Positions 5,911-6,854 of a stretch of 6,854 nt of DNA are shown here, piece by piece. The notes under the pieces were generated by a model, which was not told the DNA's origin, made no database searches, and worked only from the letters and a program-made list of their open reading frames with translations. The stretch covers positions 1 through 6,854 of the forward strand of contig JBBRGA010000171.1 in the NCBI GenBank assembly GCA_038241115.1, in the 5' to 3' direction. The translations under genes were made by a program, and so were the position numbers. The stretch comes from JANYJJ01 sp038241115. GTDB lineage: Bacteria > Pseudomonadota > Gammaproteobacteria > Burkholderiales > Burkholderiaceae_C. Position 1 is the stretch's first letter, and the number at the start of each line of letters is the position of its first letter.

Positions 5911-6854
5911 TCAGCTTTCGTCGGATGCTGACTTTCGAAACTCAGAAGTGAATGGCGGCAAAGCGATTTCCCGGGCCGTGCGGTAGCCCCCGATGCGCTT
6001 CACGCAGGTCAGCAGTTCCTGGAAAAACGGATGGGAACTCAGCGTGGACGAGTCGCCGACGAGGAGCAACTTGCGGCGGGCGCGGGTCATGCCCACGTTC
6101 ATACGCCGGATGTCGGAGAGGAAGCCGATTTCGCCAGAGGCGTTGCTGCGCGTCAGTGAAATCGCAATGATGTCTCGCTCCTGGCCCTGAAACGAATCGA
6201 CGGTCCCCACGCTGAGCAGGCGGCGTTGCAGGAGGCCGTTGAGACCTTCGTTTTCCTCGATGGCGTCCTTCAAATAGTTGATCTGGGCGCGGTAGGGGGC
6301 AATCACACCGATGGTGAGCAGGTCTTCTTCATGCGCGGCCGGGTCGCAGGGCTGCAGCAGCTGGGACAGTCGCTGTAGCAACAGATCTGCCTCTTCGGGG
6401 TTGGCCGTGGAGCGGCTTTCGGGAATGGTGATTTCACTGAAGCCGAGACCGGCTGTGTCGAAAAACTCCACTGGCAGATCGGGCGCAAAGCCCATGTCGT
6501 AGGCCTCCAAGCCGGCTTCGCGCACGCTCTGATGCGCTTCCAGTTGGCCGTCGTAGAACTGCTCGGAACTGAACTGCATGATCAGCTTGTGCATGCGGTA
6601 CTGCACAGTGAGCATGCGGGCTGTGGCCGGCTGGCGCTTGATGCACTTCTCGAACAGGGTTTCGCGCAGGCCTTCGCGGGCAGCCTTTTCGCTTTTCACG
6701 GTGGGCGGTAGCTGGTGGTGATCGCCCGCCAGAACCACGCGATGGCCCTTGGCAATTGGAATCCAGCAGCCCGGCTCCAGAGCTTGAGCGGCCTCGTCGA
6801 TGAATACGGTGTCAAAGCTCAGGTGACGAATGTTTCGGTTGCTGGCGCCCACCA
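5911..6854 (-). CDS. DNA2/NAM7 (Upf1-like) superfamily 1 helicase, C-terminal part (runs off window)
   Basis: The reading frame is open to the window edge, so this is the C-terminal 314 codons of a longer protein; the Walker A motif must lie outside. From the first complete in-frame GTG (6852) the helicase motifs appear in order: VFIDEAAQALEP (motif II, 16-27), VVLAGDHHQLPPTV (motif III, 39-52), TVQYRMH (motif IV, 82-88), GVIAPYRAQ (182-190), VGTVDSFQGQERD (motif V, 215-227) and MNVGMTRARRKLLLVGD (motif VI, 251-267). This set, with DEAAQ and GDxxQLPPT, marks the ATP-dependent DNA2/NAM7-like family that unwinds DNA or RNA. The GTG at 6852 is only the first start-like codon in the fragment, not the true start. 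The coding sequence ends normally shortly after motif VI (FFQELLTCVKRIGGYRTAREI). Its cellular role is not known from sequence. It is upstream of and co-oriented with ku, 186 bp away, so it may or may not be co-transcribed. Confidence 0.92.
   Translation of the reverse strand, partial: VGASNRNIRHLSFDTVFIDEAAQALEPGCWIPIAKGHRVVLAGDHHQLPPTVKSEKAAREGLRETLFEKCIKRQPATARMLTVQYRMHKLIMQFSSEQFYDGQLEAHQSVREAGLEAYDMGFAPDLPVEFFDTAGLGFSEITIPESRSTANPEEADLLLQRLSQLLQPCDPAAHEEDLLTIGVIAPYRAQINYLKDAIEENEGLNGLLQRRLLSVGTVDSFQGQERDIIAISLTRSNASGEIGFLSDIRRMNVGMTRARRKLLLVGDSSTLSSHPFFQELLTCVKRIGGYRTAREIALPPFTSEFRKSASDES

Overview
This 6.85 kb window carries six genes, all on the minus strand. It reads as a proteobacterial chromosome segment of moderately high GC (about 60% by eye). 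The Ku and LigD sequences, including the phosphoesterase-ligase-polymerase domain order of LigD, most resemble those I recall from Burkholderiales (Comamonadaceae-like) betaproteobacteria. That taxonomic placement is from memory of the families and was not computed.

Layout in transcription order, from high to low coordinates. (1) 6854-5911: the C-terminal part of a superfamily 1 helicase of the DNA2/NAM7/Upf1 type, cut by the window edge. (2) A 186-bp spacer holding a small hairpin and a strong ribosome binding site. (3) 5724-4771: ku, the DNA-end binding protein of bacterial non-homologous end joining (NHEJ). (4) 4744-2159: ligD, the multidomain NHEJ ligase, starting 26 bp after ku. (5) 2158-1818: 341 bp holding a probable 51-codon gene of unknown function at 1995-1840. 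(6) 1793-126: otsA, trehalose-6-phosphate synthase. (7) 129-1: the first 43 codons of otsB, trehalose-6-phosphate phosphatase, overlapping otsA by 4 nt as GTGA.

Two functional blocks are visible. Ku and LigD form a complete two-component NHEJ system: Ku holds the ends, and LigD trims 3' ends, fills gaps and seals. OtsA and OtsB convert UDP-glucose plus glucose-6-phosphate to trehalose through trehalose-6-phosphate. Template-free break repair and a compatible solute both serve non-growing, dry or osmotically stressed cells, so the tandem co-oriented arrangement may be a stress-survival cluster. That link is inference, because no shared promoter or operator could be identified.

I found no mobile element, CRISPR array, tRNA or rRNA, and no clearly novel system. 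The points worth a second look are four A7 tracts in the coding strand, one of which would give Ku a different basic tail after a -1 shift. Others are the unknown small gene, the divergent OtsA N-terminus with an altered substrate-loop residue, and the hairpin just ahead of the ku ribosome binding site.
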